A stretch of 55,617 nucleotides of DNA from Acidimicrobiales bacterium (lineage in GTDB: Bacteria > Actinomycetota > Acidimicrobiia > Acidimicrobiales > UBA8592). Under the pieces are notes generated by a model. It did no database searches and was not told the origin of the DNA. It saw nothing but the letters and a program-made list of their open reading frames with translations. The stretch lies in assembly GCA_030740795.1 (NCBI GenBank), contig JASLWO010000012.1:1-55617 (forward strand), read 5' to 3'. Both the position numbers and the translations under genes were made by a program. Shown in pieces: positions 26,210 to 34,507 of the stretch; position 1 is the first letter of the stretch; each line of letters opens with the position of its first letter.

Positions 26210-27058
26210 TTATATGAGTTCCATTATCCGTTTCATTCCTTTGATGGAAGCTGCCGCCGCCTCATCTATAGGGGCAGTCCATAATTCTTTTGAAGGCACT
26301 TCAAGACCTATAGGCGATTGGCAGTTGTTTGCTACAAGTGCTCGCATCATCTCAACTAGTTCAAATTCTCCGTCACCAGGAGGAACTCGAGTGCTCAAGG
26401 TATCTGTGTAGTAATCATCAAAGACTTTTTCTGTAGGTCCATCGTTCCATTGAGTTGAAAGGATTTTGGTACCTGAAATAAGTTCTAGATCACGAACGCT
26501 GCTTGTAGAACGGGTAAGGTGCCAGCTGTCAAAACATAGACCTCCATTTTCGCGGTCAGCGCGTTCAATAATTTCTGAAGCGACACTAAGATTTTCTATG
26601 TTCGTCATCTCTGGCACAGCCTCTAGCCCTACGAGAAGTCCATGTTCAGAAGCTCGGTCACATAAGGAACCGAATCCTTTAGCGGCTTCTGCAATGGTTC
26701 CTGTGTAGTCGCCAATCACTTGAACGTACCTGCATTGGAATCGGTCTGTAATTTCCCATACAGCAGATTCCAATGCTAGGCATTGCTCGGATGGTCTATC
26801 TGGAGAAGCCCAGCCCCGTAGGGTTTCAATATTTGCGAGTGCAAGCCCATTATTGCAAAGAGTTTCTTCAAGTTCGTCTATTTCAGATGGGTTGGTCTGC
26901 ATTTCCGCCCATGCTCCTAAATAAATACCTATAGCATCAAAGCCAGCTTTCTTGGCTGCTGTAGCTCTAGCTGTCATAGATTCTTCGGGTCCGCGACAGA
27001 AATAGTCCCACACGAAATGACTCGGTCCCAACTCACGAGCGTTTCTGATTTCGTTCAC
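26210..27058 (-). CDS. Xylose-isomerase-like TIM-barrel protein (sugar phosphate isomerase/epimerase family)
   Basis: A 282-residue AP-endonuclease-2-like TIM barrel: GFDAIGIYLGAWAEMQ at strand 1, RYVQVIGDYTG, LLVGLEAVPEMTNIENL, GLCFDSWHLTRS and SPIGLEVPS. The acidic and His residues in these strands (E in GLEAVPE, D and H in FDSWH, E in GLEVPS) match a divalent metal site. Family members isomerise sugars or keto acids, or act as dehydratases. Start is a GTG at 27056-27058 with AGGGA 4 bases before it. It lies 72 bases upstream of the acyl-CoA ligase on the same strand and may belong to the sulfatase unit. Substrate unknown. Confidence 0.8.
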   Translation of the reverse strand: MNEIRNARELGPSHFVWDYFCRGPEESMTARATAAKKAGFDAIGIYLGAWAEMQTNPSEIDELEETLCNNGLALANIETLRGWASPDRPSEQCLALESAVWEITDRFQCRYVQVIGDYTGTIAEAAKGFGSLCDRASEHGLLVGLEAVPEMTNIENLSVASEIIERADRENGGLCFDSWHLTRSTSSVRDLELISGTKILSTQWNDGPTEKVFDDYYTDTLSTRVPPGDGEFELVEMMRALVANNCQSPIGLEVPSKELWTAPIDEAAAASIKGMKRIMELI

Positions 27059-27121
27059 CGGATCCCTACATTCTGAAGTAGTGAAGAAAGGTCAACTACG
27101 GCTAAGGACATGAAAAGAAGT

Positions 27122-27568
27122 TCACGTTTCAGTTGGTAAGAAATGGCTTAGCGCATTATCAACAAAACTGTTTATTTCCGGTTGGATATTTTTTTGAAAT
27201 GGTCCTCTGACTTTAAATCCGCTTGAGGTAACTATTGAAGCTCCTCGGTCTTGCGTCCATTCGCACAAACCTTTCAGTGACTTCTCCGGACTTATCTCAT
27301 AAGTTACGAACAAAGCGACGTTACGGTGGGAGATATCTGGCAGCAAATTAAGTTTCCCTAGCTGAGCTGGTCGAGCGCCGAGTCCGAAAAGCCCATCGGT
27401 CCATGTTCCTATTACAAGAAGATCGGCGTTGAGAACGTATTGGGCATTGATATTTGTAATGGGGAACACACCGACTGCTGAACCTTTGTCAACGAATCCT
27501 TCTGCAATTGAATGTGCTAGCTTCTTCGTTCCTCCACGTAAGGATTGATAGAGTATCGCGGTTTTCAT
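27122..27568 (-). CDS. Flavodoxin-like protein
   Basis: A 148-residue single-domain alpha/beta protein beginning KTAILYQSLRGGTKKLAHSIAEG. The phosphate-binding loop expected as T/S-x-T-G-x-T is present in relaxed form (YQSLRGGTKK). DLLVIGTWTDGLFG and NVALFVTYEIS match strands 4 and 5 of flavodoxins. It probably binds FMN and carries electrons or acts as an NAD(P)H oxidoreductase partner. It is a possible electron donor for the P450 or other redox enzymes here, although it lies on the opposite strand from the P450. GAGGAG lies 3-4 bases before the ATG. Confidence 0.8.
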   Translation of the reverse strand: MKTAILYQSLRGGTKKLAHSIAEGFVDKGSAVGVFPITNINAQYVLNADLLVIGTWTDGLFGLGARPAQLGKLNLLPDISHRNVALFVTYEISPEKSLKGLCEWTQDRGASIVTSSGFKVRGPFQKNIQPEINSFVDNALSHFLPTET

Positions 27569-27655
27569 TTCTCCTCATTTCCTATGCAATATGAACATAG
27601 CACTTTAATGTAAAGGGCACTTGATCCACGTCCGATTGATTGATCAAGGTTCCCG

Positions 27656-28480
27656 TTAGTTCAAAACCGAGTTGAATCTCTGTTCCACAGTGCTGTTGGT
27701 GGGGGGGTGGTCCCATTGCAGGCGACTTAACCATGTGAGAGATACGTAACCATTTGCCACGGCTCCAACATCATTTTCTGTAGAAGTTGGGGGTATGCGT
27801 TCCCCCCATTTGAGTTTTAAGTGGAATGAGCCCTCATGTCCTACTTTCGGTTCAATGTTCACTTCAGTCATTTGCCGGATTAGATCAGTTCCTACTTGCG
27901 TTGAGACCCAGCCTTTCATTTCTTCGACTTCAAGGTTCGGTACGTTGATGTTAAGCACAGCGGGGTCGGTGGGTAATGAATCAACTAGTTCTTCAACGGC
28001 TAAAGCAGCTATTTCGGCAGCACTGTGCCACTTCTGATTGCGCAGCATTTCTTCAATGCCCTGACCCATGTATCCTCCTGCATCAACGGCTTGACTCACC
28101 GCTACTCCGGAGATCCCTCCATTCCTAGCTGTTAAGCAAGCTCCTATAGTGCCAGAGTGATAAACAGCGCGACCAACATTCGCCCCTGGGTTGATGCCAG
28201 AGACAACTAGGTCAAAGGGTGGGCCGAAAGCTCCCAGTCTTGCGAACATAACGCATAAGGCGGGCGGTCCAGTTATTGCCCATGCTTGTTCAATCCCATC
28301 TATATGTGCTTTGTGGAGTTCAGGTCGAATCAAATGGAGCGCACCAAAACTTGATGAAGCACCTGAGTATTCACTGTCAGGGGCGCCTATAACTACATCT
28401 CCGAAAGGCAGCATTGCTCGTGCCAGAATATGTAACCCTACTGAATCAATTCCATCGTCGTTGGTTACCAAAATGCGCAT
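27656..28480 (-). CDS. surE: SurE family 5'/3'-nucleotidase (canonical copy)
   Basis: A 274-residue SurE protein. MRILVTNDDGIDSVGLHILARAM carries the metal-binding Asp pair, YSGASSS the active-site Ser, and SGINPGANVGRAVYHSGTIGA the conserved Asn loop in canonical form. It hydrolyses nucleoside monophosphates and other phosphomonoesters in the cytoplasm. It keeps the SGINPGAN wording that the copy at 11021 has lost, so this is the better candidate for the housekeeping enzyme. It stands alone, with about 87 and 130 bases to its neighbours. No strong Shine-Dalgarno sequence before the ATG. Confidence 0.92.
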   Translation of the reverse strand: MRILVTNDDGIDSVGLHILARAMLPFGDVVIGAPDSEYSGASSSFGALHLIRPELHKAHIDGIEQAWAITGPPALCVMFARLGAFGPPFDLVVSGINPGANVGRAVYHSGTIGACLTARNGGISGVAVSQAVDAGGYMGQGIEEMLRNQKWHSAAEIAALAVEELVDSLPTDPAVLNINVPNLEVEEMKGWVSTQVGTDLIRQMTEVNIEPKVGHEGSFHLKLKWGERIPPTSTENDVGAVANGYVSLTWLSRLQWDHPPTNSTVEQRFNSVLN

Positions 28481-28610
28481 AGGCTGACATTACTTGTTTC
28501 GGACTAATAAGGTGATGACTGGCTCTTAATAACAAAAATGAACCTATGGATAAGTTATTTTGTGATTAACGATGACTTGAAAGAATCCCCAGCGCCTCTA
28601 TTGTTGAAAC

Positions 28611-29012
28611 GTGAGACGGCGAACCTTTGAGATTTCAGAAAACGAACTTTCTTTCCGGTTTTCAACCTCGGGAGGACCTGGTGGCCAGCACGCGAATAAG
28701 TCAAATACTCGCGTTGAGCTAGTTTGGGATGTGTCAGAAACGACATCATTTAGCGCCGGCGAAAAGGAAGTACTTAAAGAACGTTTAGGCTCCACTGTGC
28801 GGATAGTTGTTAATGAGACTCGTTCTCAAACTCGGAATCGTGAAGTTGCCCGTGAGCGGTTATTGCAAAAAGTGGAGGAAAGCCTTCAAAAAAGACCAAA
28901 ACGGAAACCTACGAAACCGACGCGTGCATCAAAAAAAAGGCGATTAGAAGACAAGAAGAGAAGAGGGGATCTGAAACGGCAAAGAAGAACTCCAAGGTCT
29001 AGAGACTTGTAG
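28611..29012 (+). CDS. arfB: Peptidyl-tRNA hydrolase ArfB-type ribosome rescue factor
   Basis: A 133-residue class-I release-factor domain protein without stop-codon recognition domains. FSTSGGPGGQHANKSNTRVEL carries the GGQ tripeptide (24-26) that triggers hydrolysis of peptidyl-tRNA. The C-terminal third is very basic (KRPKRKPTKPTRASKKRR onward), matching the ArfB/YaeJ tail that enters the empty mRNA channel of stalled ribosomes. Start is GTG 28611-28613; a stop codon two codons upstream in frame excludes an earlier start. No good ribosome-binding site, perhaps meaning low constitutive expression. Its stop is 2 bases from the convergent SGNH hydrolase stop. Confidence 0.9.
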   Translation: MRRRTFEISENELSFRFSTSGGPGGQHANKSNTRVELVWDVSETTSFSAGEKEVLKERLGSTVRIVVNETRSQTRNREVARERLLQKVEESLQKRPKRKPTKPTRASKKRRLEDKKRRGDLKRQRRTPRSRDL

Positions 29013-29014
29013 AA

Positions 29015-29710
29015 TTAAATAAAGTCCGTGGAATGCAATCCAGTCCAAAGGTTGTCTGCGATGTATTCGTAGGCATAATCATTTGGATGGAATCTATCCT
29101 GGGCCCACATCCCCTCAGATGTTGGCCAGTTCCAAGCGGCGAACAATTCAATGCATCTTTCAGACGCCATCGTCTCAAAGGTCCTAGAAATAGCAGATCT
29201 TCGAGCATTTATATTAGGTCGGGAAATCCTACTTAGATACGTTCCTTCAGGTAGAGATTCCATTAGCTTTTCAGCATCTCTCGCTATTTCCTGAGTATTC
29301 CTTCTCCACATTATGTCGTTACTACCAATTATTGCTGTGATTAAATCCGGTCTGAATCGCAACTCTTCCATCGCTGGAATTTGTAGATTGACTACATCAG
29401 AGAATCTTGCACCACTCATTGAAAGATTGACGAGCCTCCACTTTTGCCCAGTTCGTTTCCTAAGTCGGTCTAAGACGAGAGAAACATAGCTCGTTGAAGG
29501 AGTTGAGGATCCTATTCCTTGAGTCACAGAGTCCCCAAAGGCTAACCATAGAGGACCTTCTGCACTCAAGTTTTCCTTATTCCATGCATCCCAGAATTCA
29601 GCTCGCGGTTCAACAGTTGCATTAATTGATGCGACACCTTCAGAGAACCAACCAGCGATTCGAGAAAGGTCTACTCGTTTCTTCGCTCTTCGTAGAGGGG
29701 GAAGTTCCAT
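29015..29710 (-). CDS. SGNH/GDSL hydrolase
   Basis: A 231-residue SGNH-fold esterase. Block I is LAFGDSVTQG with nucleophile S61, block III is IIGSNDIMW, and block V is DRFHPNDYAY with the Asp-x-x-His pair. It should hydrolyse ester or acyl groups on lipids or sugars. No export signal is evident; the N-terminus is basic (LRRAKKRVDLSR). No Shine-Dalgarno sequence is seen before the ATG. It starts 26 bases after the amidohydrolase stop, so both may share a transcript. Confidence 0.87.
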   Translation of the reverse strand: MELPPLRRAKKRVDLSRIAGWFSEGVASINATVEPRAEFWDAWNKENLSAEGPLWLAFGDSVTQGIGSSTPSTSYVSLVLDRLRKRTGQKWRLVNLSMSGARFSDVVNLQIPAMEELRFRPDLITAIIGSNDIMWRRNTQEIARDAEKLMESLPEGTYLSRISRPNINARRSAISRTFETMASERCIELFAAWNWPTSEGMWAQDRFHPNDYAYEYIADNLWTGLHSTDFI

Positions 29711-29736
29711 AACATGTATCTTGGCAAGGTGACTTT

Positions 29737-30951
29737 CTATTCCGTTATGCCAAATCTTTCAAGACCCCACCCTTTGATAGCGTTTCCACGCAACAACTTA
29801 TAGATTTCCTCGTTATCCAGTCCAGCTTTTTCAACAATTGAAGTCGCAACCTCTTTCGTATGTGGGAAAGTCGAGTCAGCATGCGGGTAGTCAACTTCAA
29901 AGCAAATTTGATCCATCCCAATTAGGTCACGATTTACAAGCCCGACTTCATCATCAAAGATGCACCCGTAGATGTGGCCAGGGATGTAGGAGGACGGTGG
30001 ATTGGGTAGCATCACCCCGAAATCATTTGAATTGTCCCTTTCTTCCCACAATTTATCCATTCGTTCAATAACGTAGGGCATCCAACCGATCTGTCCTTCA
30101 GCGAAAGCAATAGTGAGATCTGGGAACCGGTCAAATACACCTGAAAGAATGTAGTCACAGAATGATCCCATAGCGTTAGAGAATGTGAGCGTTGAACTAA
30201 CAGCGAAAGGAGCGTCAGGTGAAGTTGAAGGCATTTTGGAACTGGAACCAATATGCATGTTGAGGATTGTTTCCGTATCAGAACATGCTTGAAGCACGGG
30301 GTCCCAGTGACGGTCTGGAGAATGTATTGACGGGAGTCCGAGTGGGTGAGGGTTCTCCGTAAAAGCTATAGCATGGCTTCCTTTGTTAGCGCATCTATGG
30401 ATCTCTTCAGCTGCAAGGATGGGGTCCCAAAGTGGGACTATTGTCATGGGAATAAGACGACCTTTCCCTTCACCGCTGCACCATTCGTCAATCATCCAAT
30501 CGTTGTATGCTTTGACGCAAAGAAGAGCTAAGTCTTTATCCTCGCGTTCTAAGAAGGCTTGCCCGCAGAATCTAGGGAGGACATTGGGGAAGTTGATTGA
30601 CGCTTCGACATGGTTAGCGTCCATGTCTTGAAGCCGTTCTTTTTGTTTCCAGCATCCAGGTTTGATTTGGTCAAAAGTCACTGGGGTGACATCAAGATTC
30701 TCAAACCCCACAGCTGCTGAGAGTTTGGGAAACGGGTAAACGAGGTCATCGTAAATCCACCAATCACAATCTTCCCCGTCTTTGACACCTTTTTCGTAGG
30801 AGAAGATACCTCCTTCAAAATTGAAAATAGCCTTGTCTCGTTCTACGCGAGGGCCTCGATCTTTATATTTAGAGGGGAGTCGCTCAACCCATAAATCCGG
30901 TGGTTCAACGACATGGTCATCTACTGAAATAATCTTAGGGATTTCAATCAC
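29737..30951 (-). CDS. Amidohydrolase family protein (amidohydrolase_2, ACMSD-like)
   Basis: A 404-residue metal-dependent TIM-barrel protein. The N-terminal ISVDDHVVEPPDLW replaces the usual D-x-H metal pair in the form DDH. LNMHIGSSS carries the mid His, IAFAEGQIGWMPYVIERMD matches the strand 6 region, and FEVDYPHADSTFP contributes the late Asp. The family includes ACMS decarboxylase and resorcylate decarboxylases, so decarboxylation or hydrolysis of a ring-cleavage product is possible. Actinobacterial relatives often sit in steroid and terpenoid catabolic islands, as here. Start is GTG with AGGAG 5 bases upstream. Exact reaction unknown. Confidence 0.87.
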   Translation of the reverse strand: MIEIPKIISVDDHVVEPPDLWVERLPSKYKDRGPRVERDKAIFNFEGGIFSYEKGVKDGEDCDWWIYDDLVYPFPKLSAAVGFENLDVTPVTFDQIKPGCWKQKERLQDMDANHVEASINFPNVLPRFCGQAFLEREDKDLALLCVKAYNDWMIDEWCSGEGKGRLIPMTIVPLWDPILAAEEIHRCANKGSHAIAFTENPHPLGLPSIHSPDRHWDPVLQACSDTETILNMHIGSSSKMPSTSPDAPFAVSSTLTFSNAMGSFCDYILSGVFDRFPDLTIAFAEGQIGWMPYVIERMDKLWEERDNSNDFGVMLPNPPSSYIPGHIYGCIFDDEVGLVNRDLIGMDQICFEVDYPHADSTFPHTKEVATSIVEKAGLDNEEIYKLLRGNAIKGWGLERFGITE

Positions 30952-31006
30952 GTGGTCTCCTATGTTTCTAGGATAGCGAAAAAAAGCGATTCAGAAAATT
31001 CAGACG

Positions 31007-31492
31007 TTAAGGTTTAGGGTCATTGTTTGGATTGGCTTGAGATTTGACTTCTTCGATTAGGCTCTCAAGTTCTGATGCACTAGCTATGTCATCTAAACGG
31101 AGACGAATAGCTGCGAGCTCTCTAGTAAGGAATTCGCTATCAGAGAGAATGCGACTGTTTGCCTCTCTGTCTCTCTCGGCTAAAGCTCGATCTCTTGCGT
31201 CTTGACGATGCTGTGCTAGAAGGATAAGAGGGGCGGCGTATGCAGCTTCAATACTAAAGAGAAGGTTAAGGAGGATAAACGGGTACTCATCCCATAGCCC
31301 CTTAGATCCAGCTATCGCATTCAAAGTGATCCAAGCGATAACTACAAGTGTTTGGATAATGAGGAATTTCCCGCCACCCATGAATCGGGCTACAGCTTCT
31401 GACCATCTTCCGACAGTATCTCGATCATAGTTTGAGCTTATAGAACGGCCTACTATCTCAGGGGTAGTAACTGCTTCATCGCGAATTTTCAT
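31007..31492 (-). CDS. DUF1003 membrane protein
   Basis: A 161-residue protein with two adjacent hydrophobic segments (about 43-60, FLIIQTLVVIAWITLN; and 71-93, FILLNLLFSIEAAYAAP), followed by the charged signature AQHRQDARDRALAERD and a predicted helical tail. This is the DUF1003 layout. Its ATG overlaps the stop of the MgtE-N/CBS gene by 4 bases, an association seen widely in actinobacteria. The pair probably forms a membrane-linked ion-related complex in which DUF1003 supplies the membrane part. Transport has not been shown for this family. Confidence 0.88.
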   Translation of the reverse strand: MKIRDEAVTTPEIVGRSISSNYDRDTVGRWSEAVARFMGGGKFLIIQTLVVIAWITLNAIAGSKGLWDEYPFILLNLLFSIEAAYAAPLILLAQHRQDARDRALAERDREANSRILSDSEFLTRELAAIRLRLDDIASASELESLIEEVKSQANPNNDPKP

Positions 31493-32727
31493 GACGGGAC
31501 TCCTTCAGTGAGACGGATGATGACATCATCAACAGTTACGACACCAACTAGTCGGTGTAATGAGTCAACCACGGCTACAGCTAAAAGGTCATAACGGGCC
31601 AGTAGCGCCGCTACTTCGCTTTCCGAGGTGTTGGGCTGTAACGTCGGTCCATCTCGATCAATACAATCTCCTACTAAAGAGGTAGGTGGTTCACGAAGTA
31701 GTCGAGGGAGTGTCACACTTCCGAGGAACTTACCTGTCGGCGCCTGAGTAGGGGATTCTGCTACGAACAAACGAACTGAAATAGCTGGGGGGAGATCAGT
31801 ATCTCGGAGTCGAGCGATGGCATCAGCGACACTGGATTCAGGTGTTAAAACAATAGCTTCAGGAGTCATCATCCCTCCTGCCGAATCTTCGTTGTAGCTC
31901 AGTAGAGACCGAATCTGACGAACAATATCTGGATCCATTTGAGCGAGTAGTGTTTCTCTTTGTGCAGGTTCAAGTTCTTTGAGTAGGTCAATTTCATCGT
32001 CAATCTCCATCTCTTCTAGAACTTCAATTGCGTCAGCTGTATCAAGTTGGTTGAGAATTTCGGCTTGTTCACTTTCAGGCAGTTCCTCAAGCAAGTCAGC
32101 TAAACGGCTAGCCTCAAGAGCTGCGGTCAATTCAGAGCGGCGATCTTCAGGAATTGCTTGGATCGCTTCCGCTGCATCAGCTTTGTGAAGTTCTCTCAAT
32201 CGGGCCAGATCTCCTGATACTGGGTCGGAACTGAAGGTGTCGGCAATGTTCCCCCACCCAGTTATTTCAAGGCTTTTCCTTCTTAGTCTCCCCCCTGAAG
32301 CAAACGCAACTTGATTCGTTAGCCATTTCCCATCGTTGAGACCGCTTTCGCTGAACCCAACATCTCTTACGATCTCCCCGTCTGTTTCTGCCCCGTAGAC
32401 ATCTTCACTGAGGAGAAATTCGCCAGGTCGCCGTTTGAATAACCTGAGGTCAAGAGTCCCGCCGCGAAGGTGCAACCCGTCTCTGTCAACTGCATCTACT
32501 CGAGCTTCATGAACGAAAATAAGCCTTCTATTAACCAAGGCAAGAAATCCACGAAGGTAAAGTTTATTACCGGTTGCTGAAGGGACAAGGAGAAGGTCTT
32601 GGATAGATCCAAGGGTGCTTCCATCAGCGTCAAACAAAGATCGTTTGATCAACCGAGAACCCCATAGGGTTTGAGGGTTCTCAACTAATGCAGTATCAAT
32701 ATCGTGTTGTAGGTTTTGATCAGTCAT
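31489..32727 (-). CDS. MgtE N-terminal/CBS-domain regulatory protein without transporter domain
   Basis: A 412-residue soluble protein. An N-terminal PRC-barrel-like region (~15-130) is followed by an MgtE_N superhelix (~160-275; repeated LEELPESEQAEILNQLD, LKELEPAQRETLLAQMD) and two CBS domains (~285-405; MMTPEAIVLTPESSVADA and LAVAVVDSLHRLVGVVTVDD). In MgtE these domains sense cytoplasmic Mg2+ and gate a membrane channel. The channel domain is missing here; the following DUF1003 gene (4-base overlap) may supply the membrane contact. GGAGGG precedes the ATG. Mg2+ or nucleotide sensing is inference from domains. Confidence 0.88.
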   Translation of the reverse strand: MTDQNLQHDIDTALVENPQTLWGSRLIKRSLFDADGSTLGSIQDLLLVPSATGNKLYLRGFLALVNRRLIFVHEARVDAVDRDGLHLRGGTLDLRLFKRRPGEFLLSEDVYGAETDGEIVRDVGFSESGLNDGKWLTNQVAFASGGRLRRKSLEITGWGNIADTFSSDPVSGDLARLRELHKADAAEAIQAIPEDRRSELTAALEASRLADLLEELPESEQAEILNQLDTADAIEVLEEMEIDDEIDLLKELEPAQRETLLAQMDPDIVRQIRSLLSYNEDSAGGMMTPEAIVLTPESSVADAIARLRDTDLPPAISVRLFVAESPTQAPTGKFLGSVTLPRLLREPPTSLVGDCIDRDGPTLQPNTSESEVAALLARYDLLAVAVVDSLHRLVGVVTVDDVIIRLTEGVPS

Positions 32728-32877
32728 GTTCGCCCTCCTTTGTCTAGATTAGGAGAGGAATTGACACCTTGCGGTTATTTACCCGTCTTGATTTGATAAG
32801 GCGAGAAGAGAAGCATGTAGAGGAAGGAATTGTGGGAAGGTCATCCATGCAGAGGATCTTTGGTTAATCTAGGTTTC

Positions 32878-33642
32878 ATGGGTCAATGGGCGACTAGCAA
32901 GCATCAGATTATTGCTCACAAGGGCAATTCATCGGAGTTTCCCGAAAATACTAAAGCCTCAGTTGTGTCAGCGATTGAACTTGGGTGCGATGTCATTGAA
33001 ATTGATGTTTCAACAACGAAAGATGGGCGTTCAGTAGCATTTCACGGCCCAGAGCTAGATGAGATGACATCGGGAAGAGGGAAAGTATCCGAAACCAACT
33101 GGGATATTTTGAAAACTTTAAAAGTTAAGTCCCCACATGGGAATTCATCGGATGAGCGGATCCCCTTGGTAGAAGAATTACTGACCGAACATTCTCCTCA
33201 CACGAAATGGAACTTAGACCTTAAAGCGGGCTTGCCCAATAAAAATTTAGTTGAAAAGATTAAAGGATTGAAGATCCAAGAGAAGGTGATCTTTTCGGGA
33301 TTGACCGTGAGAAATGTCAAAAAAATTATAGTTGACTATCCCGGCATAAACGTGCTAGTTAATCTCTCCAAGATTGACCGCATTGTGTTACGGCTTCGAC
33401 TCCTTGATAAATTCTACATCCGTTTTCGATTCAGATCCTTCAAGAACCACCCAACGGTTATTGGTATAAACACTAATTACCGGTTCCTGACTGACAGAAT
33501 AATTAGAAATGTTCACGAAATTGGTCTTGAACTTTGGGTATTCACTGTTGACGAAGAAAAAGAGATGAATTCCCTGTTTGCCGCAAAGGTTGATTCAGTG
33601 ACAACCAATAGACCGTTAGCCATGATGCAAGCGCGTCAATAG
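32878..33642 (+). CDS. Glycerophosphodiester phosphodiesterase family protein
   Basis: A ~254-residue GDPD TIM barrel. IIAHKGNSSEFPENTKAS corresponds to the usual HRG-PENT motif, with Lys (K15) where most members have Arg. IEIDVSTTKDGRSVAFHG supplies the acidic residues and second His, and WNLDLKAG and LWVFTVDEEKEMN match later strands. It would split glycerophosphodiesters to glycerol-3-phosphate and an alcohol; Arg-to-Lys may alter phosphate binding. I chose the ATG at 32878, close to the first conserved strand. A TTG at 32830 with AGGAAGG ahead would add 16 residues and cannot be excluded. No signal peptide. Confidence 0.82.
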   Translation: MGQWATSKHQIIAHKGNSSEFPENTKASVVSAIELGCDVIEIDVSTTKDGRSVAFHGPELDEMTSGRGKVSETNWDILKTLKVKSPHGNSSDERIPLVEELLTEHSPHTKWNLDLKAGLPNKNLVEKIKGLKIQEKVIFSGLTVRNVKKIIVDYPGINVLVNLSKIDRIVLRLRLLDKFYIRFRFRSFKNHPTVIGINTNYRFLTDRIIRNVHEIGLELWVFTVDEEKEMNSLFAAKVDSVTTNRPLAMMQARQ

Positions 33643-33713
33643 GAATAAGATAGTAACCGGATGGTTGTTAAGCTATTCTCGCAATGCCGCACAAATGGAC
33701 AAAGGAGATCAAG

Positions 33714-34499
33714 ATGGGAGAATTTGTAAATATTGAAATTGATGGGAAGACCGAGGTTGCGACGATAAGGATTGACCGCCCACCAATGAATGCAATTAGC
33801 ATGCAATTGACCGCAGAATTGCACGAAGCCGCACGAAACTTGTCGACGAACGAAGCCGTTGGAGCAGTCGTTGTGTGGGGTGGCCCGAAGATCTTTGCAG
33901 CTGGAGCAGATATTAAAGAATTCCCAACTATTAAAGATAAGAAGGAGGCAGTTGAATTCTCAATGAATCTCCACAACGCCTTATTAGCATTAGAAAATCT
34001 TCCTCAAATTACTATCAGTGCAGTAAATGGGTATGCCCTTGGGGGAGGTTGTGAACTAGCTATGGCAACTGATTTCCGTTTTGCAGGAGAGAGCGCGGTT
34101 TTTGGTCAACCTGAAGTTCTCTTAGGTATCCTCCCTGGAGCTGGTGGAACTCAGCGTTTAATGCGTTTAGTTGGGATCACGAAAGCTAAAGAAATAAATT
34201 ACTCTGGCCGGCAGGTCAAGGCGCAAGAAGCTGAAGACATTGGACTTGTCTCAGCGGTTTTTGCTGACGAGGAGTGCTATCCGAAAGCAATTGAAAAAGC
34301 AGAAGAATATGCGAAGGGACCAAAATCTCAACAATTCATCAAACGAGCAATGATGCAAGGCCTTTCAATGCCTTTAAGAGAAGCTGTTGAAGTTGAAGCT
34401 GACGCATTTGGAGATTGTTTTGAAACAGAAGATCGATTAGTTGGAGTGCAAAGTTTCATAGAACATGGACCCGGAAAAGCAGAATTCAACCGGAAATGA
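33714..34499 (+). CDS. Enoyl-CoA hydratase (both catalytic Glu present)
   Basis: A 261-residue crotonase. The first oxyanion strand is FAAGADIKEF, the second GYALGGGCELAMATD with the first catalytic Glu, and FGQPEVLLGILPGAGG supplies the second Glu. It fits classical enoyl-CoA hydratases that add water to trans-2-enoyl-CoA in beta-oxidation. I start it at ATG 33714 because AAAGGAG lies 6 bases before; an in-frame ATG at 33684 has no such site. It leads a plus-strand run with an alkyl-sulfatase-like MBL protein (8-base gap) and an MFS pump (2-base gap). Compare the 548-1369 crotonase, which lacks the second Glu. Confidence 0.93.
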   Translation: MGEFVNIEIDGKTEVATIRIDRPPMNAISMQLTAELHEAARNLSTNEAVGAVVVWGGPKIFAAGADIKEFPTIKDKKEAVEFSMNLHNALLALENLPQITISAVNGYALGGGCELAMATDFRFAGESAVFGQPEVLLGILPGAGGTQRLMRLVGITKAKEINYSGRQVKAQEAEDIGLVSAVFADEECYPKAIEKAEEYAKGPKSQQFIKRAMMQGLSMPLREAVEVEADAFGDCFETEDRLVGVQSFIEHGPGKAEFNRK

Positions 34500-34507
34500 A
34501 GCAATAA

